From Haliclona indistincta (Eukaryota > Porifera > Demospongiae > Haplosclerida > Chalinidae): DNA of 64,000 bases. Under the pieces are notes generated by a model. The model was not told the origin of the DNA. It ran no database searches and was given only the letters and a program-made list of their open reading frames with translations. The stretch covers positions 6,212,167-6,276,166 of the forward strand of contig OZ024785.1 in assembly GCA_964017065.1 (NCBI GenBank), in the 5' to 3' direction. Below, piece by piece: positions 1 through 23,061 of the stretch (within the stretch, counting starts at the first letter, position 1; the number at the start of each line of letters is the position of its first letter). The translations under genes were made by a program, and so were the position numbers.

Positions 1-70
1 ACGATTCATTCTACACTCTGGCTTCGCCCATTATTCCACTCCCCCATCTCTATCACAGAAGTAAAGTACC

Positions 71-1506
71 ATGGCTAAACCAGTAGTATTCGTGATCGGC
101 GCCACTGGAAACATCGGATCAGCCACAGTTACTGAACTATCCATCAAGTATGGCGGCAAACATAGGTGCCAACTTTTCAGGAGCTACTTCAGGGACAATC
201 AATTCACTTAATAATATTATTAATATTATTCATTATAATCACGTGAATGTTATTACGTAATAATCATAATTAATACTATTCCTTTGAAGTCTCTTGTCCA
301 ACTTTCCACAAAGTGGCACAGTCTCTTAGATTTCTTCTTTGGAGTAGAGTTTGCAGCTTCTGCCTGCTGATGAGCCATGATTACTACCAGTTTACTTGCA
401 ATTCATGAACACGTTGTCACGCGTTGTGATAAACATAGCATTGCATTAATTTTTTTAAAATAAAAACAATTACATCATTCTTAATAATAGTTATTAGTAG
501 ATGTATTAATAGTTATTAGTAGATGTATTCTAATTATAGCTCATGAAAGTCGTCTCGAGCAGATTTGTGTTGGACAGCCATGACCCATCCGGCTTTCCGG
601 GACAAAGGTAGCAATCTGTATCTTCCGTGCGGGACACGGGACAGGGTCTGTAAATCCGGGACTGTCCCGGACGTTTCGGGACGGTTGGCAGCTATGGGCA
701 AAGTGGACATCCGTGCTGGAGTACGCAATCCCGAGTCTGAGAAAGCCGACAAGCTGAAGGGACTGGATGGCGTTACCGTCGTGCAGGCAGAGATGGGTGA
801 TAACGACAAGCTCGTGGGAACCTTCAAAGGTGTGGACAGTCTTTATATCGTTACTCCTGGAGCAGAAAATAGAGCCCCGCTGACCATTGCAACAGCTAAA
901 GCAGCAGAAGCTGCTGGAGTAAAGCACCTAGCTGTAGTTAGTGCTCCAACAGTAGAACTACCAGACACTGTGTTTGGTCGACAACTATCAGATATAGAAG
1001 AATCCATCAAGAAACTCAGCATACCCTATACCTTCATTCGTCTACCACTATTCATAGAGAACTACTTTGGTTTCAAAGATCCAATTCAAGGTCAATCGAG
1101 CATATACTCACCAGTGGACCCGACCAAGCCATACACACCTGTTGCAGTAGCAGATGCAGCCAAAGCAGCTGCAGTAGTACTAACAGATCCCAGCAAGCAT
1201 GCTAATAAGATCTACGTTATCAGCAGCGACCGTCACACATTCAATGACGTAACCGCTGCATTCAGTGAAGCACTCGGCAAAGAAGTGAAGTACGTGCAGG
1301 TACCCTATGACGCTGCTAAAGAAGCTTTCATGAAAACGGGAGTTCCCGAGTGGCAAACAGACGGCATCCTCGAGCTATATCGTCTCATTGACAATGGTTC
1401 TCCTTTCACGAATCGTCCCGACATCAGCGACTTCACTGCTCTAACAGGCGAGAAACCAACCGACCTCAAGACATGGGTCAGTCAAGTAGCCGGAGCCTTC
1501 AAATAG
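71..1506 (+). CDS. NmrA-family NAD(P)-binding protein (two exons)
   Basis: Exon 1 (71 to about 147) encodes MAKPVVFVIGATGNIGSATV, a dinucleotide-binding Rossmann loop of the G-x-T-G-x-x-G kind. Exon 2 (about 692-1506) continues with VDIRAGVRNPES, the usual second strand of NmrA-like proteins, and runs open to a stop; it includes a long AEAAGVKHLAVVSAP segment typical of the atypical short-chain dehydrogenase fold. NmrA-family proteins are soluble redox sensors or reductase-like proteins that bind NAD(P); the substrate here is unknown. The best splice (donor GTATGG at 148, acceptor CAG ending at 691) joins the two exons one base out of frame. Removing one G from the GGG run at 696-698 would restore it, so I see either a sequence error or a broken allele. 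The alternative donor at 166 has the same phase problem. The last part of the intron (596-690) is a CGGGAC-rich repeat. Confidence 0.75.
596..690. repeat. CGGGAC-rich dispersed repeat, copy 1
   Basis: This stretch is built of many GGGAC/GTCCC words in both orientations and stands out from the AT-rich intron around it. A similar CGGGAC-rich stretch lies at about 26510-26576. It directly abuts the start of exon 2 of the NmrA-like gene. It is probably a small inverted-repeat element, but I cannot define its ends. Confidence 0.35.
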
Positions 1507-1654
1507 AGAACAAGACAAAAATGCTGCAGAAACTTGAATATACAAAACATTAGCATTAGCTTATAACACAATTCTTGACATGTGTAGATGGTTACAATCA
1601 CATTAATATTGCTATTGTTGAACAAAGTTGCATAATATTATGTAGTCTCAACTC

Positions 1655-13399
<11,745 letters not shown>

Positions 13400-13551
13400 T
13401 GCACAGCTACTTTGTCTACCAGGCGACGGAGAGGGATGGCGGGAACTGGAGAGAATGAGAGAGAACAGTGCATGCGCGCACCTTGTGACAGAGGTGTGGT
13501 CATTACTTCCGTGAAATGAGAGTTAAATAATAGGACATCAGGACTTCAACT
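13400..13551. promoter_or_regulatory. Short shared promoter region, GRAMD1-like / TM2D3-like
   Basis: Only about 150 bp separate the start codons of the GRAMD1-like gene (leftward) and the TM2D3-like gene (rightward). There is no TATA box. It contains TGCATGCGCGCA at about 13471 and a GC-richer stretch. A bidirectional promoter is inferred from the spacing. Confidence 0.5.
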
Positions 13552-14922
13552 ATGGGTCTTCGAAACACCGTTTTGCTACTCTTTCTGGGAGCTTGGCTGC
13601 TTCTTCACTGTTTCTCGTGGGCGCAGAATGATGCTAGCGGATCTGGAGGGATGCCTGTTCCCGAAAACACGTCCTGTACTGAAATGTCAGAGCAAGAGTG
13701 TAGCGAGCTGCCCGTGAGATGCCTGTCGTGTGAAATCAACGCCAGCTGTGAGTACGGAAGTAGCAGTACAGCTAGCTGCCAACCTATGGAAGATCTTGTG
13801 TGTCTAGTGAGTCTGAGAGTATTAACACCTTTCATACACAGAGGAAGTTTTGGTTTTAGTCACATCATGTGATAATGTTTTTTTTCGGTTTACTTGTCAC
13901 TCTGTTGTTGTCCCCCTCTCTCTAGGGTAATCATATGTTCAACAAGACCTTCACGTGCATGTACTGCTACCAGCTACCGGAACAGCAGATCTGTTGCTCT
14001 GCCAACACATCATGTGACGTACGTAAGGAGCTTGATAGCACTGAAATTTTGTTTTCTACTCACTCGAGGAATTTAGTGACATACAATGTATAGAGACATT
14101 GTATAGAGGGTCACAGTCACAGTTTAACTATATAATAAATTGTACTACGCATGGGTTTAGGCAGAATGAAAAAATAACAGATAAAGCCTATTCTAGCTAC
14201 AAACAGGAGGATTCAAACAGTATCATAAGAGAAGGGAAAATGTCTAACCTTTTGAGTACCAGCTGTGCATACAATTAAGCAAAATGCGACAGGCACGTGA
14301 GAAAACCTTGTAAAAATTGAAGATTCATTGCTTGTAATCTTGTATACAGTACATGTATTTTAAAATAGTGATGGTTTCCCTCCCTCTCGTGTTATTCTAC
14401 CAAAGAGCTACCAGTGAGTATTGTTTTCTTCATTCCTCAGGTCAGACAGTCTCCGAGGCCGTCTTACATAGCGAACTGCACTGCCAGAGATGATGTCCTT
14501 TGCATTCGTAAGTTCTGATAATATTGACTGCGGAGGGACACCAGTTTTATTTTATATCACACAGATCCGCGGACATTTCAAAAGAAATTACCATGTAACT
14601 ACACCATTGGATTAAGATGGAGCACAGCGTTTCTTCTCAGGTGGGTTTGATGCAGATGAAGCATCACAATGAGTTTCTGAAATGTGTTGAAGATCAACAC
14701 CACGTAGTGAGGTCGTAAGCACGTCATGACTTTAATTTTCTCTTATTCTATAGCATCACTCTTGGTGGATTTGGTGTGGACAGGTTCTATCTCGGTCTCT
14801 GGCAGACGGGACTGGGGAAGCTTTTCTCATTCGGAGGACTAGGCGTCTGGTCTATAATAGACGTCATTTTAGTAGCGTCAGGTTATTTAACTCCTGGAGA
14901 CGGCTCTGCATACATCTATTAG
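13552..14922 (+). CDS. TM2 domain-containing protein, TM2D3-like (five exons)
   Basis: Exons 13552-13806, 13926-14018, 14441-14507, 14565-14640 and 14754-14922 join in frame to 219 residues. Order: signal peptide ([18 protein letters not shown]), cysteine-rich ectodomain ([30 protein letters not shown]), then [16 protein letters not shown] leading into the TM2 domain with the DRF motif ([14 protein letters not shown]) between two hydrophobic segments ([20 protein letters not shown]), ending DGSAYIY. The [10 protein letters not shown] and DGSxYI signatures are those of the TM2D3/almondex group. In Drosophila, almondex acts in Notch signalling; the role here is not shown by sequence. The 3' exons were copied twice downstream. 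Confidence 0.88.
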
Positions 14923-15100
14923 CAGTTAAACTTGTTAAATGTTTGTTCTATGTCAATACTTTTCTTTCAAATACACTAGCAACCCAGTCAAGAAGTATGA
15001 TAGACATTGTAATTCAAATTTTAATCACATGACAGATACAACAGCACAGTGGTTAGATACAGCAATGTAGATACTATGCAAGTGTTTTAGTTTGAGCATC

Positions 15101-15584
15101 TCAGGCGATTCTTGTGCAGCAATCTTTGTCACATTTGCACTTGTCCTTGTCACATGAGCAACTGGCTCCATCACAACCAATGCAGGTGCACTGACAGCAG
15201 GAGTTGTCATCACAGCTAGAACACTTGCAGCTTGGACCACACTGACAGTTTGCTGGAGAAGAACAATTTGATTGAAATAACCATTCAGTTTGAGCCCTGG
15301 TCTCGCTTACTGCATTTCTTGCAGACAGCTGTTTCACAGCAACCTTTGCCACATCTACAGTCATCACCACAGCTACACTGGTTCCCATCACATCCCCTGC
15401 ACACACAGGTACAGCATCCCTCAGCACACTGCTGTCCAACACACTTGCAGTCTGAACCACAGGAACAATTCTCTGTGAAGGAAAAGAAGATAGTTTCTCT
15501 GTGATACAGGTGCTCCTCAGTCTGCTTACCACACTTGCAAGTGATTGTAGCAATAACAGCAGCAGCAGCAGTAGACTCGGCCAT
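15101..15584 (-). CDS. Metallothionein-like cysteine-rich protein, copy A
   Basis: Three exons (15530-15584, 15311-15472, 15101-15252) give about 122 residues with about 36 Cys, almost all in C-x-C, C-x-x-C or CC patterns (ENCSCGSDCKCVGQQC, GCCTCVCRGCDG, CKCDKDCCTRIA). The protein has two Cys-rich halves, one per coding exon, as in two-domain metallothioneins. Such proteins bind Zn, Cd and Cu in the cytosol; no signal peptide is visible after MAESTAAAAVIATITC. Exon 1 ends inside a CKCG motif. Intron 1 is only 57 bp and has no stop in frame, so its retention would add 19 residues. The metallothionein name rests on composition; a homologous family could also bind metals for other purposes. Confidence 0.8.
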
Positions 15585-15681
15585 TGTTCTTGATATCTTG
15601 AAAAATTAGTAGAATGCTTTCTTGCTTATAAAAATCGATATTAGGTATCGCTTGATCTGCGAAGTGTTTGAAACCGTTTCG

Positions 15682-15800
15682 TTATATACCCAGTGAGTGG
15701 TGTGCACACGAGCCATGTGCAGCAAGGGAGCTGCCTCGGCAGCGTGCTGAGCAAATCTCTGTACGTGTGCATTATGCACACCGCTATGACGTCATCGTAT
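15682..15800 (-). promoter_or_regulatory. Copy A promoter: TATA box, MRE-like and CRE-like sites
   Basis: On the minus strand TATATAA lies at 15682-15688, about 95 bp upstream of the start codon. Next comes GTGTGCACAC (15700-15709), which contains the metal-response core TGCRCNC in both directions, then TGCATTATGCACACC near 15766 and a perfect TGACGTCA at 15787-15794 (ATF/CREB-type site). The same order recurs in copies B and C. Metal or stress induction is inferred from motifs only. Confidence 0.55.
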
Positions 15801-16387
15801 GATTATTGTTATGTATACAGTGCAGCTTGGTCATGTGAGCATGCAGCTAGCTTGTGTTGCTTCTCTAGTAGACCTTCATCATAGTACGCAGACTTATTGC
15901 CAGTGAATTTGCTCACAGCTCATGATCAGCGTGAGCATCATGCAACATCTGCAAGTCTTACAGTGTTCTGAATAGAGTTTTGTTTTTATCAAAACTTTAC
16001 ACATTTAAATTTTCTAGTCATCCGAGGGATTTAGTGACATACAATGTATAGAAACATTGTATAGAGAGGGTCACAGTCACAGTTTAACTACATGATAAAC
16101 TTGTACTACGCATGGGTCTGGGCAGAATGACAAAAGAACAGATAAAGCCTATTCTAGCTACAGACAGGAGAAGTCTAACAGAGAAGGGAAAAATGTCTAA
16201 CCTTTTGAATACCAGCTGTGTATACAATTAAGCAAAATGTGACAGGCACGTGAGAAAACCTTGTAAAAATTGAAGATTCATTGCTTGTAATCTTGTATAC
16301 ATGTACTTTAAATATTGATGGTTTCTCTCCCTCTCCTGTTATTCTACCAAAGAGCTACCAGTGAGTATTGTTTTGTTCATTCTTCAA

Positions 16388-16878
16388 GTCAGACAGTCTC
16401 CGAGACCATCTTACATAGCGAACTGCACTGCCAGAGAAGATGTCCTTTGCATTAGTAAGTTCTGGTAATATTGACTGCGGAGGGACACCAGTTTTATAAT
16501 TTTATTTTATATCACATAGATCCGCGGACATTTCAAAAGAAATTACCTTGTAACTACACCACTGGATTAAGATGGAGCACAGCGTTTCTTCTCAGGTGAG
16601 TGTGATGCTGATGAAGCATCACAATGAGTTTCTGAAATGTGTTGAAGATCAACACCACGTAGTGAAGTCGTAAGCACGTCTTGACTTTAAATTTTTCTCT
16701 TATTCTATAGCATCACTCTTGGTGGATTTGGTGTGGACAGGTTCTATCTCGGTCTCTGGCAGACGGGACTGGGGAAGCTGTTCTCATTCGGTGGACTAGG
16801 CGTCTGGTCTATAATAGACGTCATTTTAGTAGCGTCAGGTTATTTAACTCCCGGAGACGGCTCTGCATACATCTATTA
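16388..16878 (+). pseudogene. TM2D3-like 3' exons, duplicate 1
   Basis: Copies of exons 3 (16388-16454), 4 (16520-16595) and 5 (16711-16878) of the TM2D3-like gene; there is no signal-peptide exon, so it cannot make a full protein by itself. The acceptor before exon 3 has changed from CAG to CAA, while splice sites of exons 4 and 5 and the TM2 domain are intact. It lies on the same strand 1.5 kb downstream of the parent gene, so it could serve as an alternative 3' end through exon skipping. Confidence 0.75.
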
Positions 16879-17061
16879 GCAGTTAAACTTGTTAAATGTT
16901 TGTTCTATGTCAATACTTTTCTTTCAAATTCACTAGCAACCCAGTCAAGAAGTATGATATTAGACATTGAAATTCAAATTTTAATCGCATGACAGATACA
17001 ACAGCACAATGGTTAGATACAGCAATGTAGATACTATGCTAAGTGTTTTAGTTTGAGGATC

Positions 17062-17548
17062 TCAGATGAGTCTTGTGCAGCAATCTTTGTCACATTTGCA
17101 CTTGTCCTTGTCACATGAGCAACTGGCTCCATCACAACCAATGCAGGTGCACTGACAGCAGGAGTTGTCATCACAGCTAGAACACTTGCAGCTTGGACCA
17201 CACTGACAGTTTGCTGGAGAAGAACAATTTGATTGAAATAACCATTCAGTTTGAGCCCTGGTCTCGCTTACTGCATTTCTTGCAGACAGCTGTTTCACAG
17301 CAACCTTTGCCACATCTACAGTCATCACCACAGCTACACTGGCTCCCATCACATCCCCTGCACACACAGGTACAGCATCCCTCAGCACACTGCTGTCCAA
17401 CACACTTGCAGTCTGAACCACAGGAACAATTCTCTGTGAAGGAAAAGAAGATAGTTTCTCTGTGATACAGGTGCTCCTCAGTCTGCTTACCACAAGTGCA
17501 AGTGATTGTAGCAATAACAGCAGCAGCAGCAGCAGTAGACTCGGCCAT
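17062..17548 (-). CDS. Metallothionein-like cysteine-rich protein, copy B
   Basis: Exons 17491-17548, 17272-17433 and 17062-17213. It differs from copy A by one extra Ala near the N-terminus, ITCTCG for ITCKCG, DGSQ for DGNQ, and a TRLI C-terminus. All cysteines are kept. Intron 1 is again a short frame-preserving intron. Being in the second tandem unit, it is the direct duplicate of copy A. Confidence 0.8.
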
Positions 17549-17657
17549 TGTTCTTGATATCTTGAAAAATTAGTAGAATGCTTTCTTCAAGTTTCTTGCT
17601 TATAAAAATCGATATTAGGTATCGCGCTTGATCTGCGAAGTGTTTGAATCCGTTTCG

Positions 17658-17775
17658 TTATATACCCAGTGAGTGGTGTGCACACGAGCCATGTGCAGCA
17701 AGGGAGCTGCCTCGGCAGCGTGCTGAGCAAATCTCTGTACGTGTGCATTATGCACACAGCTATGACGTCATCGTA
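17658..17775 (-). promoter_or_regulatory. Copy B promoter: TATA, MRE-like, CRE-like
   Basis: TATATAA on the minus strand at 17658-17664, GTGTGCACAC near 17676, and TGACGTCA at 17763-17770, in the same order and spacing as for copy A. Confidence 0.55.
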
Positions 17776-18273
17776 TGATTATTGTTATGCATACAGTGCA
17801 GCTTGGTCATGTGAGCATGCAGCTAGCTAGCTTGTGTTGCTTCTCTAGTATAGACCTTCATCATAGTACGCAGACTTATTGCCAGTGAATTTGCTCACAG
17901 CTCATGATCAGTGTGAGCATCATGCAACATCTGCAAGTCTTACAGTGTTCTGAATAGAGCTTTGTTTTTATCAAAACTTTACACATTTAAATTTTCTAGT
18001 CATCCGAGGGATTTAGTGACATACAATGTATAGAAACATTGTATAGAGGGTCACAGTCATGCACAGTTTAACTACATGATAAACTTGTACTACGCATGGG
18101 TCTGGGCAGAATGACAAAAGAACAGATGAAGCCTATTCTAGCTACAAACAGGAGAAGTCTAACAGAGAAGGGAAAAATGTCTAACCTTTTGAATACCAGC
18201 TGTGTATACAATTAAGCAAAATGTGACAGGCACGTGAGAAAACCTTGTAAAAATTTTATTTTGTATCACATAG

Positions 18274-18641
18274 ATCATCGGACATTTCAAATGAAATTAC
18301 CATGTAACTACACCACTGGATTAAGATGGAGCACAGCATTTCTTCTCAGGTGGGTGTGATGCTGAAGAAGCATCACAATGAGTTTCTGAAATGTGTTGAA
18401 GGTCAACACCACGTAGTGACTAGGAAAGGTCATAAGCACGGCTTGACTTTAAATTTTTCTCTTATTCTATAGCATCACTCTTGGTGGATTCGGTGTGGAC
18501 AGGTTCTATCTCGGTCTCTGGCAGATGGGACTGGGGAAGCTGTTCTCATTCGGTGGACTAGGCGTCTGGTCTATAATAGACGTCATTTTAGTAACGTCAG
18601 GTTATTTAACTCCTGGAGACGGCTCTGCATATATCTATTAG
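18274..18641 (+). pseudogene. TM2D3-like 3' exons, duplicate 2
   Basis: Only exons 4 (18274-18349) and 5 (18473-18641) are present. The deletion that removed exon 3 joins the intron before exon 3 directly to the intron before exon 4. Substitutions include PRTFQK to HRTFQM and LVAS to LVTS; the DRFYLG core is kept. It is not a complete gene. Confidence 0.75.
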
Positions 18642-18816
18642 CAGAACTTGTTACTATGTCAATACTTTTCTTTCAAATTCACTAGCAACCCAGTCAAGAA
18701 GTATGAGAAGACATTGAAATTCAAATTTTAATCACATGACTAAATAGTTAGATACAGCAGCACAATGGTTAGATACAGCAATGTATATACTATGCAAGTG
18801 TTTTAGTTTGAGCATC

Positions 18817-19294
18817 TCAGACAATTCTTGTGCAGCAATCTTTGTCACATTTGCACTTGTCCTTGTCACATGAGCAACTGGCTCCATCACAACCAATGCA
18901 GGTGCACTGACAGCAGGAGTTGTCATCACAGCTAGAACACTTGCAGCTTGGACCACACTGACAGTTTGCTGAAGAAGAACAATTTGATTGAAACAACCAT
19001 TCAGTTTGAGCCCTGGTATCACTTACTGCATTTCTTGCAGACAGCTGTTTCACAGCAACCTTTGCCACATCTACAGTCATCACCACAGCTACACTGGCTC
19101 CCATCACATCCCCTGCACACACAGGTACAGCATCCCTCAGCACACTGCTGTCCAACACACTTGCAGTCTGAGCCACAGGAACAATTCTCTGTGAAGGAAA
19201 AGAAGATAGTTTCTCTGTGATACAGGTGCTCCTCAGTCTGCTTACCACAAGTGCAAGTGACAGTAGTAATAACAGCAGCAGTAGACTCGGCCAT
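18817..19294 (-). CDS. Metallothionein-like cysteine-rich protein, copy C
   Basis: Exons 19246-19294, 19027-19188 and 18817-18968. The N-terminus is shorter (MAESTAAVITTVTCTCG), the C-terminus is CCTRIV, and all cysteines seen in copy A are kept. It sits in the third, shorter tandem unit. The exon 2 donor is GTAAGTG instead of GTAAGCG, as in copies D and E, so copy C is a possible link between the two subgroups. Confidence 0.8.
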
Positions 19295-19393
19295 TATATT
19301 CTTGATATCTTGAAAGAGTAGTAGAATGCTTTCTTGCTTAAAATCAATATTACTAGGTATCGCTTGATCTGCGAAGTGTTTGAATCCGTTCTG

Positions 19394-19510
19394 TTATATA
19401 CCCGGTGAGTGGTGTGCACACGAGCCATGTGCAGCAAGGGAGCTGCCTCGGCAGCGTGCTGTGCAAATCTCTGTACGTGTGCACTGTGCACACAGCTATG
19501 ACGTCATCGC
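19394..19510 (-). promoter_or_regulatory. Copy C promoter: TATA, MRE-like, CRE-like
   Basis: TATATAA on the minus strand at 19394-19400, GTGTGCACAC near 19413, and TGACGTCA at 19499-19506. Confidence 0.5.
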
Positions 19511-19966
19511 ATGATTATTGTTAATGCGATATGCATGACAGTGCCGTGCGCGTATTGTAGTATTACGTGGTGCTTGGTCATGTGAGCTAGTAAACCTTCA
19601 TCATAGTACGCAAGCTTATTCCCTTTACTTGCCGCAAATTCCTGGCAATACTCTCTCGATCGTTGCATGACCAGTGTGAGCATCATGCAACATCTGCAAG
19701 TCTTATAGTGTTCTGGATAGAGAATTTTTATACACAAAAATGTTAACAATGAAAAATACCGATACGTCTCAGGGCATGATAAAGGATGCCTTTTGCTGGA
19801 ATTTTGCAAGTAGCTATCAGTGAAATGAGAAGAGCGATGCCGTGATGAGCATATGCACGTACTGTCTAATAATTATGATATAACATGATCGATTATTATA
19901 AAACATTTTATTCATTGTTATCTACGATAAACTTATTTAATATGTTTAGGACAAGTTATTTAACTA

Positions 19967-22171
19967 TCAGATAAACATTTTCGCTTTCATTTCCCGTCCA
20001 TTCTTGACCTTGTTCTTTGCTAGACAGCCAATTGAACCAAAGCAAGCAACACCAAGACAGCAGCAGATCAGTAGAGGAACCAGGATACTGATGACACAGG
20101 CTAGTACAGCCACTCCAGCAACAATACCAACGATGAGAGTAATTGAAACACCTGAGGTGTATAACAATGTTGATAATAATAATTACGAAGTTCACAATCG
20201 TGCATTTTCAGCACACATTGTTCTATGCACAGCATAACTAGAAAATTACAGCCAGTACAAGTTTTATACCTTGATCAGGTGCAACATCTGTTGGTGATGC
20301 TATACAAGAAGAGATATACATTCATTTAAAATATGTAATTTGCAGCTGCATGCGGGCAACTTACATGTAGGCAACACTGAAATCCTGAATGTAAGCGTGG
20401 ATACGAAATTTCCGTTGTCAGCAATACAAGTGTAGTCAAATGAAGATTGAATATTTGGAACTGTATAAACTGGATTTGATGTCACAGTTACATTGCCTTG
20501 TGGAGTGGTCAATAAAATGGTCAGGCTACAATCGATCGGAAGGGTATTTCTGACAGTGCAATCCACTGCAAAGTTATTACCAGCACTGACATTTGTCGTT
20601 ATTATTTGAGAGTCATTGCCCAGTGCAAACACAGGTGGACCTACAAGAACATAATTGTGAAGTGATCTCAGAATGGTATGAGTAAACAGTTGCATATGGC
20701 TGAACAACGTAGTTTTTCTGATTTTAGGGCTCAAAACACAACATAAATAATAATATTTTGTGCTTGCTTAGTGTATTATAGTACAACTTACGAGTAACAG
20801 TAAGAGTGAAGGAATATGGATCTGATCCCAAGAAGTTGCTTGCTGTCACATTGTAAACACCAGCATCTCCAAGACTGACATTTGATATATAGAGTGAAGT
20901 AGCTGATACATCTCCTTGGTAGGCTACACCATCTTTTGTCCAACTGAAGTTGCTGCCCACATCAGGTTGTGCTTCCAGGTTCAACAGCAGAGAAAAACTT
21001 TTCCCCACTCCGACACAAGAACTATTAATCCCATCAGTAAACTCAGGAGGAACTGAAATTAGATTGTTTTTGCAGTGTATAAGATTGATGAAACCACCCA
21101 CATTATTAGGGCATGCACTCGAGCATGAATGTAATTAAAACTCTCTTTAATATAGTCACACACGCACTGGTGTCATGAATGTTATCATGCCAGATTTTGA
21201 TTTAAAGACTGAAAATAAGCTCCCGAAGTATTGATGATGAAATAATAGATATTAGGTGGAATATTTTTACCTTTATACGTTCTGGAACCTTATTCTAAAA
21301 ATATTTATCCTCAGCTTGATGATTTTGCATGACTAGCTATTCTTTCACTGTTATATATAAACAAGCTACAGTTTATAAGACTCACATTGCACATTGATGG
21401 TGACTACAGCGCTCCTGGTGACAATGTAGCGTGGAGCACTTCCAGATCCAATAGAATGCTCAAGTGTGCAATTGTATACACCAGACTGACTCCGCATTAT
21501 GTTAGTGTATGAATATATCACATTGTCAGTTGAAGTAGTCAGTGTAGTGGGACCAAAGGTCCATCTGGCATCAATACCAGAAACAGTCCCAGGACTGGGG
21601 TTGCAGGAGAGAGAACCACTGGTTCCTTCAACTACATTGATTGTGCTGCTGGGGGTTAGTACTGGGTCACCAAACACTAAATTTAAAATAGATAACAATA
21701 GACAGTGAGTGATACACAAAATCATGGTAGGCAGGTACACTTACCTAACTCACTAAAACGAATGTCCTCTTGATTCGTATTTGTAGTACAACCAATAATA
21801 GTATCTGCAGTATTACTCAATACATCTCGAGGAATAGGCATCATCAGTGTATACTCTGTCTCACTCCCACTAGGTGGTAGTATTGTTACACCAGAGGTTG
21901 AGTTAGTGAGTGGTGCTGGACTGACGCCTGAGCCAGCTACCAAGATGGTAAAAGTGTTCTCAGCACATCGGAGGCAGGTAGAAATGTCATAGATAATAGC
22001 ATGGTCCTGATTAAAACCACCTCCAGGAAAGTCAAAGTTCTGCAGACACTGGCAGTCACCTGCAGCGAAGAAAAGTAGAGCACTGCTGCACAAGAGGTAG
22101 GACATACCTTGAGCTATGACTAGCGCGAGTATGACCAGTCGCAGCGAGGAGAACTTTAGTCCACTCGCCAT
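19967..22171 (-). CDS. Ig-domain receptor I (three Ig-like domains, one TM)
   Basis: Exons 22108-22171, 21745-22059, 21386-21676, 20792-21052, 20365-20640, 20270-20299 and 19967-20151 join to 473 residues, every intron in phase 1. Order: signal peptide (LRLVILALVIAQG), a Cys-rich N-terminal module (DCQCLQNFDFPGGGF, STCLRCAENTFTILVAG), Ig-like domain 1 (GSLSCNPSPG, DARWTFG, GVYNCTLEH), Ig-like domain 2 (NFSWTKDGVAYQGD, GVYNVTASNFLGSDP; the last Cys is replaced by Val), Ig-like domain 3 (FAVDCTVRN, FDYTCIADNG), a short stalk, and a TM segment (SITLIVGIVAGVAVLACVIS) with Cys-rich inner edge and a short basic tail. There is no tyrosine motif. It lies head to head with metallothionein-like copy D. 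The ligand is unknown. Confidence 0.82.
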
Positions 22172-22587
22172 GTAAATAAACAGACGTCACAAATTCACCA
22201 GAGAGACGTAGCCTTGACAGAATCTTCAATGCAAAAGCACTTAGTTGTGTTGGTAATGATTCACAGTATACACCGGGTGCGCAGCAGGGAGGGAACAAGG
22301 CTAACACAAATACGATATCATGTCGTCGAGCTGACTCAAGGGCGGGGCTCTACAAATCCCGAAATGACGTCATTGCTGGGACTTCTAAAAATACATTTTG
22401 CACACGGCTGCAGAGCTGACTGCAGTCCAAGAACTGACTGCAACCCAAACATGTGCACTCAGTCGTGTGCATGCTACCAATTGGGTATATAACGTCGCGA
22501 AGATGACCGCTTTGCAGATCAAGCTACTTTTATTACAAAGTGGAAGATTTCGAATAAAAAAGTAAATTCCAACTTCAAGAAAAAATT
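22172..22587. promoter_or_regulatory. Shared upstream region of receptor I and metallothionein-like D
   Basis: A 416-bp interval between divergent starts. For copy D it has TGACGTCA (22365-22372), TTTTGCACACGGCTG (22397-22411, a strong MRE-like match), a TGCACTC and a GTGTGCATGC word, and TATATAA at 22486-22492. Exon 1 of the receptor begins at its left edge. Co-regulation is inferred from spacing. Confidence 0.55.
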
Positions 22588-23061
22588 ATGGCCGAGTCTA
22601 CTGCTGCTGCTGCTGCTATTAACACAGTCACTTGCAAGTGTGGTAAGCAGGGGAGCACCTATATCACACAGTAACTATCTTCTTTCCCTTCACAGAGAAT
22701 CGTTCCTGTGGTTCAGACTGCAAGTGTGTTGGACAGCAGTGTGCTGAGGGATGCTGTACCTGTGTGTGCAGTGGATGTGATGGGAGCCAGTGTAGCTGTG
22801 GTGATGACTGTAGATGCGGCAAAGGTTGCTGTGAAACAGCTGTCTGCAAGAAATGCAGTAAGTGAGACCAGGGCTCAAACTGAATGGTTGTTTCAATCAA
22901 TTTGTTCTTCTCTAGCAAACTGTCAGTGTGGTTCAAGCTGCAAGTGTTCTAGCTGTGATGACAACTCCTGCTGTCAGTGCACCTGTGATGGAGCCAGTTG
23001 CTCATGTGACAAAGAAAAGTGCAAATGTGACAAAGATTGCAGCTGCACAAGAATCGCCTGA
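22588..23061 (+). CDS. Metallothionein-like cysteine-rich protein, copy D (diverged)
   Basis: Exons 22588-22642, 22696-22857 and 22916-23061. Compared with copies A-C it has ENRSCGSD for ENCSCGSD (first Cys of exon 2 replaced by Arg), CVCSGCDG, a three-residue loss in exon 3 that removes one Cys (CTCDGASC), and CSCTRIA at the end. Intron 1 is about 53 bp, carries a stop and is not a multiple of three. It is transcribed away from receptor I, and shares the AGAATxGTTCCTG exon-2 start with copy E. Confidence 0.78.

Larger units (their letters stand above)
14071..19510. repeat. Three tandem ~1.96-kb duplication units (TM2 3' end + metallothionein-like gene)
   Basis: The sequence ATTTAGTGACATACAATGTA recurs at about 14071, 16029 and 18011, so the unit is about 1.96-1.98 kb. 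Each unit runs from the intron before TM2D3 exon 3, through the TM2 exons (plus strand), to a cysteine-rich gene (minus strand) and its promoter. The third unit is shorter (about 1.5 kb), with a deletion that removes TM2 exon 3 (junction near 18255). Coding exons of the units are nearly identical, so the duplication is young or homogenised. Confidence 0.9.

Noticed and set aside
15232..15504. Plus-strand 90-codon frame opposite each metallothionein-like gene
   Set aside because: It is the antisense shadow of conserved exons; repeats in all copies for that reason.
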